Shown: in pieces, positions 1 to 26,509 of the stretch
Layout of the letters: each line of letters opens with the position of its first letter
Position numbering within the stretch: position 1 is the first letter of the stretch
From: Microvelia longipes
Taxonomy: Eukaryota > Arthropoda > Insecta > Hemiptera > Veliidae
DNA length: 64,000 nucleotides
Assembly (NCBI GenBank): GCA_018340805.1
Contig: JACMZG010001914.1
Span: forward strand, 23,027,443-23,091,442
Direction of reading: 5' to 3'
Translations under genes and position numbers: made by a program
Notes under the pieces: model-generated
The model's input: only the letters and a program-made list of their open reading frames with translations
Database searches by the model: none
What the model was told of the DNA's origin: nothing

Positions 1-919
1 AATTTAAGATATATTTTCAGAAATATTTGGTTTGAAGTAGTACAAAATGAGTCACATTTTGTCTTGGACTATATGTAGTTTTTGTGTGTATGGTGTTATG
101 TGTAGGGTTTGTATGGTATCAATTCTAACATGAATTGATGAGAAATTTGGGGTACATTTATTTTACTATTACTAAGCTTTAGCTCTTATTATAGGAGATA
201 GGGTAACAATACAATCACTGTGTTAATTTGAAGAACAAACAATTGAATTATACGAAATTTTATTTGAACGCTCTTACTGCCACAAATATTTACGCAAGGC
301 CTTGACATTGGCTTTTGAAAAGCGCGGAATTCAGGAAGGTAAACAAAGTAGCACTTACGTGACAAAAGGAATGAGTGCCTAAGTTTGTAAAGCTTTTATC
401 ACGTATGGATCTACTACAAAGAAGTGACCCACCTTATGTTACAAAATGAAAATTACCTAAATTTCAGGCGGGTGAACCTGAGAGCAAATTAAGTGAATTT
501 TCTTTAAAATCCGTGCTCTTTTGCTGATCAATATCTTGCTTAATTTCTTGGAGTAGATCGATCACTACATGTTATTTATTTTTTCAGGATTTTTCAAAGA
601 AAGTGCGCATGTTTATCCCATAGATTATGAAAAACTATAGACATCATTCCAAAATCGGTACTGTCCAGCCGTATTAGCTCTTATATAAACCTCTATGTTG
701 GAGGAATAATTACACAAAGTTTCCTAGCAACAGGGTTTATTATTTTTGATGTATTGTTTTGATTGAAAAAATATAAAAGATTATTAATGTCTTGTTCTGA
801 AAGAAGTGTATTTAACTAAGTATTTATGCAAGGCAACACTCTATGCTAACTCTTAGCAGATTTTCTATGAAAAGTCCTGAAAATTAAATAACAAATTGTG
901 TAGCTACGGCTCAAGTTAT
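1..919. other. No feature recognised
   Basis: AT-rich sequence without a frame, hairpin or repeat that could be supported. Parts (700-960) resemble sequence near 27280-27460 and may be repeat-derived. Confidence 0.4.
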
Positions 920-1515
920 AAATCATATGATGGAAACTTAAGCAAGAAATGGATTGATGAATCAGAAGCACGTATTTCAAAGGAAATTCGCTCGTTTACG
1001 GACCCCTGCGCCAGAATTATTTTATAGTTATAAACGTATATAGCGCAAATATGACGATAAAAAATTATCGCCAGTACCAAGATTCGAACCTAAAAAACCC
1101 TGGTCTGAGGGCTTTGACTTCGGATTGGTGTTCTTCGATTCGGCGCCCAAAAACATGAAAAAGAACACTTAACTCGAAATGTTGCTTTACCAAGCCTATT
1201 TTAAATTTTCCGGGGTTTTCCCATGATTTTTTTTTTACTTTTTGGTTACTTAGATTGGTCTATTAATTCTGGACCGGTTTCATTAAATTCATCGCTCCAA
1301 AAAATGTTTAAGAACCTGTGTTATCGGTGTTATTCGGTTCAATGCCCCAAAAACATGAAAAAGAACATTTATTTCGAAATGTTGCTTTACTAAGCCTATT
1401 TTAAGTTTTTTCGGGCTTTTACCATGATTTTTTTTACTTTTTGGTTTTACATTGGTTTATTAATTCTGGACCGGTTTCATTAAATTCATCGCTCCGACAA
1501 ATGTATAAGAACCTT
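920..1515. repeat. Family F end and a tandem duplication of about 198 bp
   Basis: GGAAATTCGCTCGTTTACGG and GCGCCAGAATTATTTTAT match the family F end. A tRNA-like AGATTCGAACC follows. From 1146 two copies of an approximately 198-bp unit (AAACATGAAAAAGAACA to TTCATCGCTCC) lie head to tail; related sequence recurs at 50170-50330. Confidence 0.55.
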
Positions 1516-2440
1516 TTTTTCCTGCGAAAAATCGTAGTCTACGAAAAAATATTAAGTTATGCTAGTTTACAGTGGTTATTATTAGTTATTAATGGTTACT
1601 TGAGGTTTTCTTATGGTGAGGGATGATGGTTGCTTAGACGTCAAAAGTTAAAACATGACTTAAAACAAAAAAGCTTAGTTAGTGAGGGGGGGGGGAGATA
1701 CTCGTACTTAAATTAAATCCCCAGAACATTTATTTCTATTTAAACTTACCTTTGCAATGTTCTAATAAAAATAAACTTAATTTGTTTTAACCTACTCAGG
1801 TTAAAACATTTTTAGGGTCACTATATTCCCCTAACGCGTCTTTTCCATTACTTCTACATCCTATGAGTCACAAGGGAATACCGGTAAACTTTAACTATTG
1901 GTTTTTTATTACAAATTGCTTAGAACCATTTATACAACAATAAAATCTAAAAGTAATTAATAGTTTGTAATGCTCGGAACTAAATAAAATAAAAAAAGTA
2001 TTATTATTTAGTCGTGACCACTATAATCGTCTTACATTATAGTGTAGGTAATTTGTAGGTATCTTTAAGTGGCGTTGAGTGGCGATCTTGCAGGTAAAGG
2101 CAAGAGGCTCATTTATGAGCCTGGCAAAATTTATTAGAGTAGAGATGCTTATTGTCAGCGTTTATGAATCTTCTTGATTCCCAACTCATATCATTTCCTT
2201 CTTACCTGTCCGCCATGTTTAAATAAAAAATAATGACTTGGTACTTTATTGTATTATTATTGCACGTACCTTAAATACTTTCAACACACGGATAAGAGAG
2301 TGTAAACGTAAACAACTACATTAGCATAATTTTCATTATGAAAATACGCTAAAAATAAACATAAACATTTACCTAAGAAATGTCTTACTCGTATTAGCTA
2401 TTTATTTTACTTTTATACATTTTTGCAAATTCCCGAAGAA
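1516..2440. other. No feature recognised
   Basis: AT-rich non-coding sequence with a G run near 1686. Nothing else stands out. Confidence 0.4.
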
Positions 2441-2970
2441 AAAAATGAGGTTGAATCAATAGAGGGGAAAAGGGGGAATGAGCCATGAAGTTGAAACGAT
2501 AGTGGGGAAGAGAGAGAAATAATTATAAGGTTGGAACAATAGAGGGGATGAGGGAGAATAAATTATGAGATTGGAACAATAGAAGGGAAAAAGGGAGAAA
2601 GAGCTATAATGCTGCAGTCTTAGAGAGGAAGAGGGGAAATAAGCAATGAAGTTGAAACAATAGAGGAGAAGAGGGGGAAATAGCTATGAGGCTGGAGCCG
2701 TAGAGAGGAAAAGAGGAAATAAGCAATAAGGTTGGAACAATAAAGGGGAAAAGGGAGAATAAATTATGAGATTGGAACAATAGAAGGGAAAAAGGGGGAA
2801 AGAGCTATAATGCTGGAGCCTTAGAGAGGAAGAGGGAAAATAAGCAATGAGGTTGAAACAATAGAGGAGAAGAGGGGGAAATAGCTATGAGGCTGGAGCC
2901 GTAGAGAGGAAAAGAGGAAATAAGCAATTAGGTTGGAACAATAAAAGGGAAGAGGGAGAATAAACTATGA
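2441..2970. repeat. Imperfect minisatellite, purine-rich
   Basis: Alternating units such as AGGTTGGAACAATAGAGGGG and AGCTATGAGGCTGGAGCC, roughly 55 bp each with a higher-order period. Followed by TTATTA-rich sequence (2976-3180). Confidence 0.75.
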
Positions 2971-3439
2971 GGTTGATTCTTTCTAATAATGTCACTTATT
3001 TATTAATTATTATTATATTAATGACTCTTATTTATTAATTATTATTATAATAATGACACTTATTAATTATTATTTATTAATTGTTATTATTCATGACTCT
3101 TATTTATTTATTATAATAATGACACTTATTTTATTATTTTTATTTATTATAACATTAATGCTTATTATTCATTACTCTTTATTTATTTATAAGGTTTCGA
3201 AGGTATTTTTGAAACGCTCATACATTTTGTTGTTTGCCTGTCTGTCCGATTTCACATCTCTACATTTACAATAGCTTTGCACTTTACTATATCGTTTTAA
3301 TAGTAAATTTTACCAAATTTTAATTTGGTTTATAATACAACTTTTTGATTCCAAAAGAAGTAAAGGATGAATTTATCAAACCTTTTTCTATTAATGTCTA
3401 TTTAAAAGAAAATTTTAGAAAAATTTTTATATATACTTC

Positions 3440-3660
3440 TATTAATACTTTTACTCCCAGCCAAGCTATCATTAAAGCTCTTATATTAATACGTTTACAA
3501 TGTTAATGGCTGGAAGTAAAGTATTAATTATAGAGCTTTTATATTAATAATTAAATATTATAATTTTACTCCCAGCCAAGCTATCATATAAGCTCTTATA
3601 TTAATACTTTTACTCCCAGTCAAGCTATCATTAAAGCTTTTAATATATACAATGTTAACT
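3440..3660. repeat. Tandem repeat
   Basis: Three copies of TTTTACTCCCAGCCAAGCTA followed by a TCTTATATTAATAC-type stretch, separated by an inverted segment. Confidence 0.6.
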
Positions 3661-3694
3661 CCAATCTTGTCTGGGATTACAAACATAGATATGT

Positions 3695-3905
3695 ATACTA
3701 GAAGGGCATAGCCTATCTCAATACATTGAGAGTCCAGTAACATTATTTTTGGGCTCTCTGGGGCTCTGTTAACCTCAATGAAATCTCTTCTAGAGTAAGT
3801 TAAGGTTATAAGAAATCATTTTTTTCGGCTTCCTGCACATTGTTTGTGTTTTGATTTATATTTTCACCGTTCTACCATATAATTCACTGTGATTTTGTTT
3901 AGTTC
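3695..3905 (+). repeat. Dispersed repeat (family H), copy 1
   Basis: 'GGGCATAGCCTATCTCAATAC', 'GGGGCTCTGTTAACCTCA', 'CGGCTTCCTGCACATTGTT'. The same order of blocks is found at 30655-30960, 58790-58990 and 59800-60420. Confidence 0.55.
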
Positions 3906-3939
3906 AATTACACAGTCCAACTTCAAAAAACGTTTTATT

Positions 3940-4530
3940 GAGTATCTGCTCTCATGAAACTATGGTGATCGAAGCAAGCTCAAAGGCTATTATTCTATAA
4001 CTGTAGATGGGCTGTCCGCATTGAAATAAGGCGAGTGAAGCAAGGCCTATGCTCTGCTTTGATTGGTATAACTGAACATTAGTTTTTGTAAATATCTTCC
4101 CGTTTTAGACTGAGGCGAGCGTAGCGAACCCAATGTTTTATTGTATAAGAACTGAATGTCTGCTCGCATGAAACAAATACAACGTGACTCTAAGGGCTAT
4201 AATTGAAAACCTTTAATGGCTATTCATAAAATTCTGCTCGTATTAACCTCAGGCTAACCAAGCGGGTCCTAGACTGTCAGGTTTAACTGGTAATGTGAGT
4301 TTTAATATCTACCCGCATTATAGGGAAGATGATTAAAACGAGCCCAACGTCTGATATTGTATAACTGTAAATAGGTGTGATTGAATGTCTGCTCACATAA
4401 AACCAAAGCAAACGAAGCGAGCTCAAGGGCTGTCATTATATAACTTTAGATGGGTTAAATTGAAATTGTGCTCGCATTAAAGTGAGGCGGGCGAAGCGAG
4501 TCCCTAGACTTTTTTACGCCTCAACCCGTA
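3940..4530. repeat. Degenerate repeat with GAAGCGAG motifs
   Basis: Three to four diverged units, each with a CTGCTCGCATGAAAC-like start and GGGCTATNATTNTATAAC. Periodicity is irregular. No gene seen. Confidence 0.45.
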
Positions 4531-4874
4531 GGGTCACATTAGCGTTTTCTCCTCTTACTCATTCTTTAGCCCTGACCTGGAAGTCAACCTGGAAGTCAGT
4601 GCAACTAGGAGACATTTGTCTTCAAAAACCGAGCACTTGGTTCCTAGTCACTTACGCTGCTCGTGCCCCGGCTTCACTTTTCAATTTTCGGTCATTCAAA
4701 GGCTCACCATATCTTTCCGACTTCCATCTCACCCAGCTCGAGTTAACGGAATCGTTGATCCAGACTTGTCTCAAATGAAACAATGAAAAACAAATGAACC
4801 TCGTAGAACCCTGGTTGGGTTGGCCGGCCTTGAATTTAAGACCTCTCTTGTGTACGGTACAAGGGGTAACATAA

Positions 4875-4970
4875 TATTAAATAAGGTCCTCCTCCGGCTG
4901 GATTTGATCCCTCGACCTCCAGGGCAAAAGGCGAGTGATGTACCACTGAGCTACCAGACTCGGTTCTGGA
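4875..4970 (-). mobile_element. tRNA-derived SINE fragment
   Basis: On the minus strand: TAGCTCAGTGGTA (box A-like), then TCGAGGGATCAAATCC (box B-like) about 35 bases on. Arms do not pair well enough for a functional tRNA. Confidence 0.55.
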
Positions 4971-4974
4971 CTGT

Positions 4975-6130
4975 CATTGTAATGACAAATGTATGACTAA
5001 AGTTGTATGACTGTTGTACATGCAACTTCAGTTATATTTCGGTTGTCAATAACTTTTCCATAGCTGGGAAACCTTAATGATCGGTTACAACGCGAGCACT
5101 TTTACGATTTTTTGTAATAAAAAAGAGTAGACATTAAAGCTATGAGTTGGGAATCTATACCGTTGCCACTAACTTGTACTTGAGTAAACTTGTATAGTCC
5201 ATTAAGTAACGCTTCAATGTGTCTGTTGACATCAACAGATCAATTAACATTAATAATAAAAAACATTTTAAAGTTCTTATATAATTAGCTGTTTATTTAT
5301 TAAATAATAATACAAGTTACAAATTATTTTTCCTTAAGGCATTGAACAAGGTACATCAGAAATTATGACATGCAATTCGGCTGAGTCAAGCTATCTAATT
5401 CCTTATTTAATCAAATAAAAAAGATTTGGCTCTTAAAAATGAAAGATAAAGTTAGTTAAATATATTTATTTGTTTATTTTCTTGAAAAATCATATTGATT
5501 AATACAAAAACATATACGATTGCTACAAGTATTAGAGTTGAAATAGTTTTAGTGGCATAAGAGGCTTGGTAGAGAAACAATCCAGTGATTATGTTTAGGC
5601 GGGGGTTTTTAAAATAAATAAAATAGATAATAGCAAATATATTTATAAGCCAGAATCCAGAGGTCTTTTTAAAAAACTTAAAAATCTTTCAATTTTAAAT
5701 TTTAATTTTCCTTTAAGGGAATTTTTAGTTTTTTTAACATACCCTTTAAATCTGCTTAGTGGGTTCTTTAAATATCCTTAAAGGATCCTTTGAATTTCAA
5801 TAAGAGATTTTCTTAAGGGATCCATTAAGACTCTTAAAGGAAACTCTAAGTCTCCTTAAAGGCTATAAGTCTCCCCGAGATATTTTCCGAGTTTCCTTTT
5901 TGAAATCCTTTGTGTCCTTAAGCAATAATTTGAATTTCCTTAAGGGACCTTTTTAAACAATCTAATAGACCCTTATTTCCTTTGTAAGAAATTCTTTAAG
6001 AGTAGATTTAGAATATAGATCTTAGTCACAATCGTGATAAGAAATTAGCAATAAAGGTAATGGTCCAATCAAGTTAATATACAGAAGAATCTGTTACAAG
6101 TTCATATCACAATAAGTGGATATGAATTAA
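4975..6130. other. Intergenic, with CCTTAAGG-rich stretch
   Basis: No gene seen. From about 5690 to 6000 the sequence repeats imperfect CCTTTAAGGG/CTTAAAGG motifs of partly palindromic character. Confidence 0.4.
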
Positions 6131-6135
6131 CACTT

Positions 6136-6161
6136 ATTATATTATATATATATAATATATA

Positions 6162-6238
<77 letters not shown>

Positions 6239-6284
6239 TATTATATATATATATATAATATAATATATATATATTATATTATGG
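6136..6284. repeat. (AT)n array
   Basis: Interrupted AT dinucleotides, just downstream of the last exon of the 15262 gene. Confidence 0.9.
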
Positions 6285-6587
6285 TGCTTTTTTATAATAT
6301 ATATTAATTAGCACCACGAATTAGCACTTTGAACTGTTTGATTGATTGAGTGCAAAACTTATAATAAAGTCTTAAATGGAATGGATATTTAGCATTATAA
6401 ATGTTAGGTTTTCAGCGGAGCCTTCAATTTGATTTTTACATCTATATGATTCTACTGCTTATGTATTTTCTTATAAATTTCATAAGATATAAATTAATTA
6501 AAGCTAAACTTAATAATATCACAACAGTAATGAATGAAGTATGTACAGTGATATGATGAATCAGCAAGTCGTTTCTTGTTAAAGCTT

Positions 6588-15262
<8,675 letters not shown>

Positions 15263-15311
15263 GTTCCAATACTTGGTGCGAAAACACTGCAAACTTTTTC
15301 TAAAGAGCCAC

Positions 15312-15323
15312 TTCTATATAAGT
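15312..15323 (-). promoter_or_regulatory. TATA box of the 15262 glycine-rich gene
   Basis: On the minus strand the sequence reads TTATATAGAAG, about 50 bases before the ATG at 15262. That is the spacing expected for a TATA-driven start with a short 5' leader. Confidence 0.55.
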
Positions 15324-15324
15324 T

Positions 15325-16328
15325 GTATGATCGAACTTGAACCAATCAGATTACAAGATTTTCTATCTTCTTTTTCTTCCTATCTCTCTCTACGGGGGAT
15401 TCTCGAGAAGAGTATTATCCGGAAAGAAGTGGGGATTTTATATTAAAAATATAGACAACTAACAACAGCTATGAAAAAACCCCAAGATTCCGGTCCGGTT
15501 TATACCTTAATGAAAAAAAAAAAATATATATAATCTTTAATACTCGCTGGATAATTGCATCGTATATAATACAGCTTCACAAAAGAAATATATTGTTTAT
15601 AAATAACCCAACTACAAAATACAAACTTTAAATTTACAAGAAATATTATTTATATCTCTTCTGAAAAATCAAATATAAAAACGCCCTTCGACGAAACTGA
15701 ACCGTAAATCAGAGAAATTTAAATATTAAATTTCCCCGATTAATTCCGATTTGTAAAAACCAGTTTAATTCGATACAGATTAAAATATACTAATAGCTCA
15801 TGAGAATATTATTTATACAAATTAAATAATTAATATTTTTTATCTTTTGATTATTTTAAATTATTTTAAGATGACGTGCACAATTAACAATACTGTTGAG
15901 ATTTTAATGAAATATTAGATACATTTCTTAAAAATAATTAAGAAAAATAGATCATATATTTATTGTCTGCTAATTAAATTTTTCTAAAAATATTTTATTA
16001 ATTAATTAGATTATCATTTATAATAATTGACACGAGGGTATAGTATTTTTTAACTGATAAATTTATCGATGATGTTAGCTTTATATCTAACTAATGTCAC
16101 AACCTCTCACTGTGTGGTTATTTTTGAATTATTTCGCAAGTACATTTTTCTAAACCTATTTAACAATAAATAACAACAATAATAACTAACAATAAATCTA
16201 ATTGTTTATTATTGTTTGTTAGCAATATTGACTTTTCCTCATTTATACCGAAGTTATTTAGGAAAAGTATTGAGTTAGCACAAAATGAACACAGAGATTT
16301 CCTCTAAATTATCAACTCTAGGTGTTTT
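15325..16328. other. AT-rich intergenic region
   Basis: Upstream of the 15262 gene's TATA box. No coding or clear repeat signal. Confidence 0.4.
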
Positions 16329-16356
16329 ATATATATATATATATATATAATATATA

Positions 16357-16403
<47 letters not shown>

Positions 16404-16417
16404 ATATATATAATATA

Positions 16418-16474
<57 letters not shown>

Positions 16475-16482
16475 ATATATAT
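16329..16482. repeat. (AT)n array
   Basis: Abuts the 5' end of SINE G copy 1. A shorter run follows its tail (16673-16702). Confidence 0.9.
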
Positions 16483-16669
16483 CTGCCTCCGTGGCCGTCA
16501 TCGTATAGGCACTCGATTTCGGTACCGAGGTCTAGGGTTCGCAGCCTGGACTATGCTCTAAGATTTTATGAACAGTATTTGTATTAAAAAAAATTTCGCA
16601 ACCAACCTGTGGTTGGGTTTGTTTCCGCAGGGTGAATACCCTGATGGGCCGAAAGGCCCTAAAACGGGC

Positions 16670-16672
<3 letters not shown>
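16483..16672 (+). mobile_element. tRNA-derived SINE (family G), copy 1
   Basis: Starts CTGCCTCCGTGGCCGTCATC, has box B-like TAGGGTTCGCAGCC, and ends GAATACCCTGATGGGCCGAA with a GGCC hairpin and (AT)n tail. The second copy is at 59336-59545. Confidence 0.6.
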
Positions 16673-16709
<37 letters not shown>

Positions 16710-16921
16710 CATGTATTATTTTATATATACTGTCTTAATATATCAATCAACTTAAACTATCTTTTTCCCGCGTTTCCGGTGGAACGCGGAATAATTTATA
16801 CAATAGCCTTTTGTAAAATGAAGTTATGAAAACAAAAAAAAAATGAGCCATGCGATCCGTATAGCACATATATCTACATCATTTTAACGAGCGATATCAT
16901 TATTTAATTAATAAATTATAA

Positions 16922-16922
<1 letters not shown>

Positions 16923-16962
<40 letters not shown>

Positions 16963-16966
16963 TATA

Positions 16967-17009
<43 letters not shown>

Positions 17010-17035
17010 ATATTATTATTATTATTATTAATTCA
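16923..17035. repeat. (AT)n and (ATT)n array
   Basis: AT dinucleotides ending in ATT trinucleotides. Confidence 0.9.
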
Positions 17036-17544
17036 TTTTATTTGTTGTATTCTCTTAACGTGAGTTTCGGATGCATTACTAGTTTAACTTTTTAGTCAAA
17101 CAACCAAAAGTTTTGCCTAATTTTTTATGGGTTCCATTTTGTTAGTATGCTACTTTAGGGAACACAAACTTTTTTATGACCAAAGACAGGCTTTATACAT
17201 GAAACACAGGCTGTTAAAGCTAAAACAAGAGGCCTTTAGCCTGTTTCACGCTCTCCGGCCACGGCGCTTCGCGGCGTCGGCGCTGGGAGTCGCTTCGCGG
17301 CCACATGGTTGTATTACTTTATCAGTTCTGGTTTATATAAGTTAATTGTCAAATGTATTAGTAAAAAACTTGATTTGTTCACATTATGTCAATTAATGAC
17401 ATATTGTTTTGTTTGACATGTATATGTCAATCAATAAAACCAGAACTAATACTGATAATAAAATGGAACTTCGTATATTTTTGTGAACCATACATAGCAG
17501 TATATAAATAAAACCTTCAGTCTAATCTAAACATTACAAGATGA

Positions 17545-17830
17545 TTTGTGATTTTTTGAAATGTTTGTGGGGTAATGACGTCACACATATTTCATAAACA
17601 GTAGGGTTCAGGACATTAGCAAGGTTGATTTTTGTAGCAAGTTTCATTTTGTTCCGAGAAAGCGTTCGAAAGTTATCGTGTCCCATAGAAAGGTCTAGGA
17701 CACAAAAATCTCGTACATATATATATATATAAACCTCAACAATATATATATTCTTGATCAGTGAGTCCCCCCCCTTCCAAAAACAAAAATTCCACCTCCT
17801 CTCACTCTCCATCTTCGTGACCCCTACCTC
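17545..17830 (+). repeat. Dispersed repeat (family B), copy 2
   Basis: TTTTTTGAAATGTTTGTGGGG, AATGACGTCACACATATTTC and GCGTTCGAAAGTTATCGTG, then a short AT run and GATCAGTGAGTCCCCCCCC. Confidence 0.6.
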
Positions 17831-17839
17831 ATAAGCTCA

Positions 17840-19179
17840 TTTTATTTTTTGAAAATTTGCTAAATCAGGGGTTTTTACATAAAAGACAGGATTTTCTGAC
17901 ATAAAGACAGACTTTAAGTGATAAGTTATGCTCCATCTATATATTGTGATATTATTAGAAAATTACTTTAAGATGTATCCAGCCCCCCTCCCTCCTTAAA
18001 GGCAAAAATGTTAGTATTAAAGATTCAGATATTATAACCTCTGATCTTTTCTTTTTAGTTCTAGACCATATAGTTATTAATTATTAATCAATTGCAAAGT
18101 GTTCAGTCTAAAATCTAAACAAACTGCTTTCGTTGTTACAAGGTTGGTTATCATTTGTTAGATCAGTGTTGTGTTTTAGATGAGATACTAATGGCATAAT
18201 TGCTTTAAAGAATCATTTCATTTTGTTGGCAACCTTGAACTTGAACTCCTTTCAATTTGTTATACCATCAGACTATGTAACCGAAAAATCGTGTTCCATT
18301 GTTTTTGTAGGTTCTTGATCATTAGTTCATATTGATTTTGATACAGCATACAAAGATTAGTAGGCTTTGTAGAACACAATAAGGCGTGGCTATATATCCA
18401 AAGCCTTCATGATATAACGGCATAATTGTATCAAGAACTGGTGAATGTGACATTATTACCAGTTGTTTCTTGCACTTAATCTATTCATTGCTCCTATAAT
18501 ATGGTTTATTCATGTTTTTATATACGTACTTCTTCTTCCAGAGTCCAGAAAATGACCAAGCGCAATTATTTGAAAGATACAAACTGCCTGTTTAATTAAT
18601 TAACAAGCTCTCTGATGTATTTTGGATAAGGACTAAGCCGAAGCTAGAGCCAAGCTCCTGTTAAAACAGATGTGCCTATGAACATTACCCTCAAGACTAA
18701 CAATTTTCTTTGATAATTATCAATTGTCGCCCTTCCAAATTTCTTTGGAGGTATAAAAACTCCTTCAAATTTTTCCCTTACACCTCTAGACACGTCTGAC
18801 TCCCAAAACCCAAAAATATGCTTATCATTAGTCACTCAACAAATTGCAATCACTGCTGTTGAAGTACATTATATAATAATTAACTTGAAATTGTAATGAA
18901 TGCTAAGCAATTATTCATTTTTATTATTCATTAATTATTCGTTATTCATATATATTGATTACCCTCTCACTAATAAAGCTGTCCGTCTTTCTGATATTGA
19001 CGAGAAAATGACTATCTTACCAATGTTTATCTCACTAAGTCAAAGCAGGCATCGGCCCCGGTCCCTTGCTCAAACCAAATTCGAAACGTTTAAATGTCAC
19101 TAATACCGTGAACCTGAATTTTAGCAGTACATGCTATCATCATATTAAAAAATACGCTTTAAGATAAAAGGTTATTAAT
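17840..19179. other. Intergenic region
   Basis: No supported gene. Holds one copy of a 31-bp sequence (18628-18658, starting AAGGACTAAGCCGAAGC) that recurs inside a repeat A copy at 19368-19398. Confidence 0.4.
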
Positions 19180-19675
19180 TTTCCACATTTATACCGCAGG
19201 TATATAGGAAAATTATTGTGTTTGTTAAAAAATCCGAAACCTGGATGAAACCAGAATTATCCGTTTCAGGCGTTTTAAAAGCCTCCCAATTAAGTTGAAA
19301 TTTAGTACGAGGGGAACCTTTACGTATTAAATGAGGACACTAAGTTTTGTTTTAATACAAGAAGTAAGGACTAAGCCGAAGCTAGAGCCAAGCTCCAGCT
19401 TGGGCATACTCCGGCTTGGTATATTCATGATATTTGTTGGATCATAAAAGTTAAGCAGCATTGAGCGTGATCAGTGCTGTAAGGGTGAACGCTGAGAAAG
19501 ATACGGATGTATTTATTATCTGAGGACGAGCAGAACGAGTCAGAAGACATGTTACAGTATAAATTTGGGGGTTGTATATTTTGAGGACGAACGAAGCGAG
19601 TCCGAAGTAGGGAGAATAAGCGTAGCGAATCCGATGTTGTAAGGAAAAGTATCGAGGTACCCCGAACCCGATTTT
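19180..19675 (+). repeat. Repeat A, internally deleted copy
   Basis: Has the family start, jumps from the 'GCCTCC' region to 'CAATTAAGTTGAAATTTAG', and keeps the 5S-like segment (GTTAAGCAGCATTGAGCG) at 19438-19498 and the 3' end. A palindromic insertion of about 55 bp sits at 19367-19425. Confidence 0.7.
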
Positions 19676-19764
19676 TTTTATCTTTTCATACATTATGGTT
19701 ATAAATAAAACAAACAAATAAACCAACAATTGTTCTTTATATAAATAAAATTAATTAAAATATA

Positions 19765-19770
19765 TTTATT
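19765..19770 (-). terminator. Polyadenylation signal of the 24923 gene
   Basis: AATAAA on the minus strand, 77 bases after the TGA at 19847. It supports that stop as the real end of the gene, although a usable donor (GTATGA) overlaps the stop. Confidence 0.45.
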
Positions 19771-19846
19771 AACAGTCTAATTCTAAACTAATTTAATCAG
19801 TCAAGTGTTGTAAAATACATTTGGTTTGGCGCATTCACATTGATAT

Positions 19847-24923
<5,077 letters not shown>

Positions 24924-24967
24924 GATGAAGGTCACTAGACGATAAAACAGAAATCAAAACAATTCTG

Positions 24968-24975
24968 TTTATATA
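24968..24975 (-). promoter_or_regulatory. TATA box of the 24923 gene
   Basis: TATATAAA on the minus strand, about 45 bases before the ATG at 24923. It resembles the TATA arrangement of the 15262 gene. Confidence 0.6.
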
Positions 24976-25197
24976 CTACACTTAGCTCATCTGTAAACAT
25001 CTCATTAATATCTCATTTTAACGATATTTTGAAAGGGAAATATATAGGTCATCAAAATCTTCCTACAGAAGAAAGCTATTATTAATGTATACTTTGGGTA
25101 ATTATTACTGCATAGTTTTTATTTGTCTATATCCATCTATCTCTATAACTTTTAAGAGTTAAGAGATTTTTACACTTTTATTGGCATATATAATATT

Positions 25198-25414
25198 TGA
25201 CACATTATAATTTGCGAAAGACACCTAGGAAATGTAACAAGCAAAAAGCAATGCCGACAGAGCCTGAACTCTGTCGCCGCCATAATGAGTTGGACGTAAC
25301 GAAACAGAGTGGGACATAACATTATGTCGAGCCATCAATGATGACGATTGTCAAATGATGGAACAGTTTCCAGACGTAGCATTGCTTTTGCTTGTTACAT
25401 TTCCTATTGTGTCA
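25198..25414. mobile_element. MITE-like element (family D), copy 1
   Basis: The ends are TGACACA...TGTGTCA. Subterminal inverted sequences (CCTAGGAAATGTAACAAGCA with TGCTTGTTACATTTCC) enclose CATTGATG and GTCGAGCCATC blocks also found at 37365-37651. No coding capacity. Confidence 0.6.
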
Positions 25415-25764
25415 ACTATTAACATATTTAATATTTGATATATTCATAACACAAGGGTCAAAAGGGCCTAATACTCTAAGGTAGGGCCTAAAAAGCTACT
25501 AGAGACAAATTGTTTTAAAGTACTTAAAAATATTCTCAATTTTTTTATTGAGAATAAAAAAGGCCCCTATTGTTTATACTTGGGCCTTTAAAGGTCCTAA
25601 ACGGAAGACTAGAACCTCAAATGCCTCTTAACATTACAGACATGGTAGATATACCATAGCTTGTAAATATATAATATTTGTTAAACAACTAAAGATTTAG
25701 GGGCAGTTATTACTATAGCTCTGAATCCTCCAGACTATTACACCGCAGTACCTTGAATGTACTC

Positions 25765-26340
25765 AAAAAGTAACTTACTAGTTAGTAGTAAATAGTAGAA
25801 CTAGTTAGTAGTACATAGTAGGACTAGTTAGTAGTACATAGGTAGGACTAGTAGTAGGACTAGTAAGTATAACGTAGTAGGACTAGTAAGTAAAACGCAG
25901 TTGGACTAGTAAGTAAAACGTAGTAGGACTAGTTAGTAGTACATAGTAGGACTAGTAAGTATAACGTAGTAGGACTAGTAAGTAGTACATAGTAGGACTA
26001 GTAAGTATAACGTAGTAGGACTAGTTAGTAAAACGCAGTAGGACTAGTAAGTAAAACGTAGTAGGACTAGTAAGTAAAACGCAGTAGGACTAGTAAGCAA
26101 AACGTAGTAGGACTAGTAAGTAAAACATAGAAGGACTAGTAATTACAACGTAGTAGGACTAGTAAGTAAAACGCAGTAAGACTAGTAAGTAAAAGTAGTA
26201 GGACTAGTAGTAAACGTAGTAGGACTATAAGAAACGCAGTAGGACTAGTTAGTAGTACATAGTAGGATAGTTAGTAGTTTATAGTAAGACTAATTTGTAG
26301 TACATAATAGAACCAGTTGGTAGTACATAGTATTTCTATT
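25765..26340. repeat. Minisatellite, about 23-bp unit with GTAAGT
   Basis: More than 20 copies of TAGGACTAGTAAGTAAAACG plus TAG, with variant units (AGTTAGTAGTACATAG). Followed by an AT then GT microsatellite. Confidence 0.8.
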
Positions 26341-26363
26341 TAGTAGAATATAGAATTTTATAA

Positions 26364-26509
<146 letters not shown>

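Noticed and set aside
4482..4778. Plus-strand open frame of 98 codons
   Set aside because: It begins inside a degenerate repeat and shows no motif. The slightly higher GC content is the only support.
4875..4970. tRNA gene on the minus strand
   Set aside because: Box A- and B-like motifs are present but the anticodon and acceptor stems do not pair. It is better read as a SINE.
18644..18835. Minus-strand open frame of 63 codons
   Set aside because: No domain, no splice context, and it ends in the 31-bp repeated sequence.
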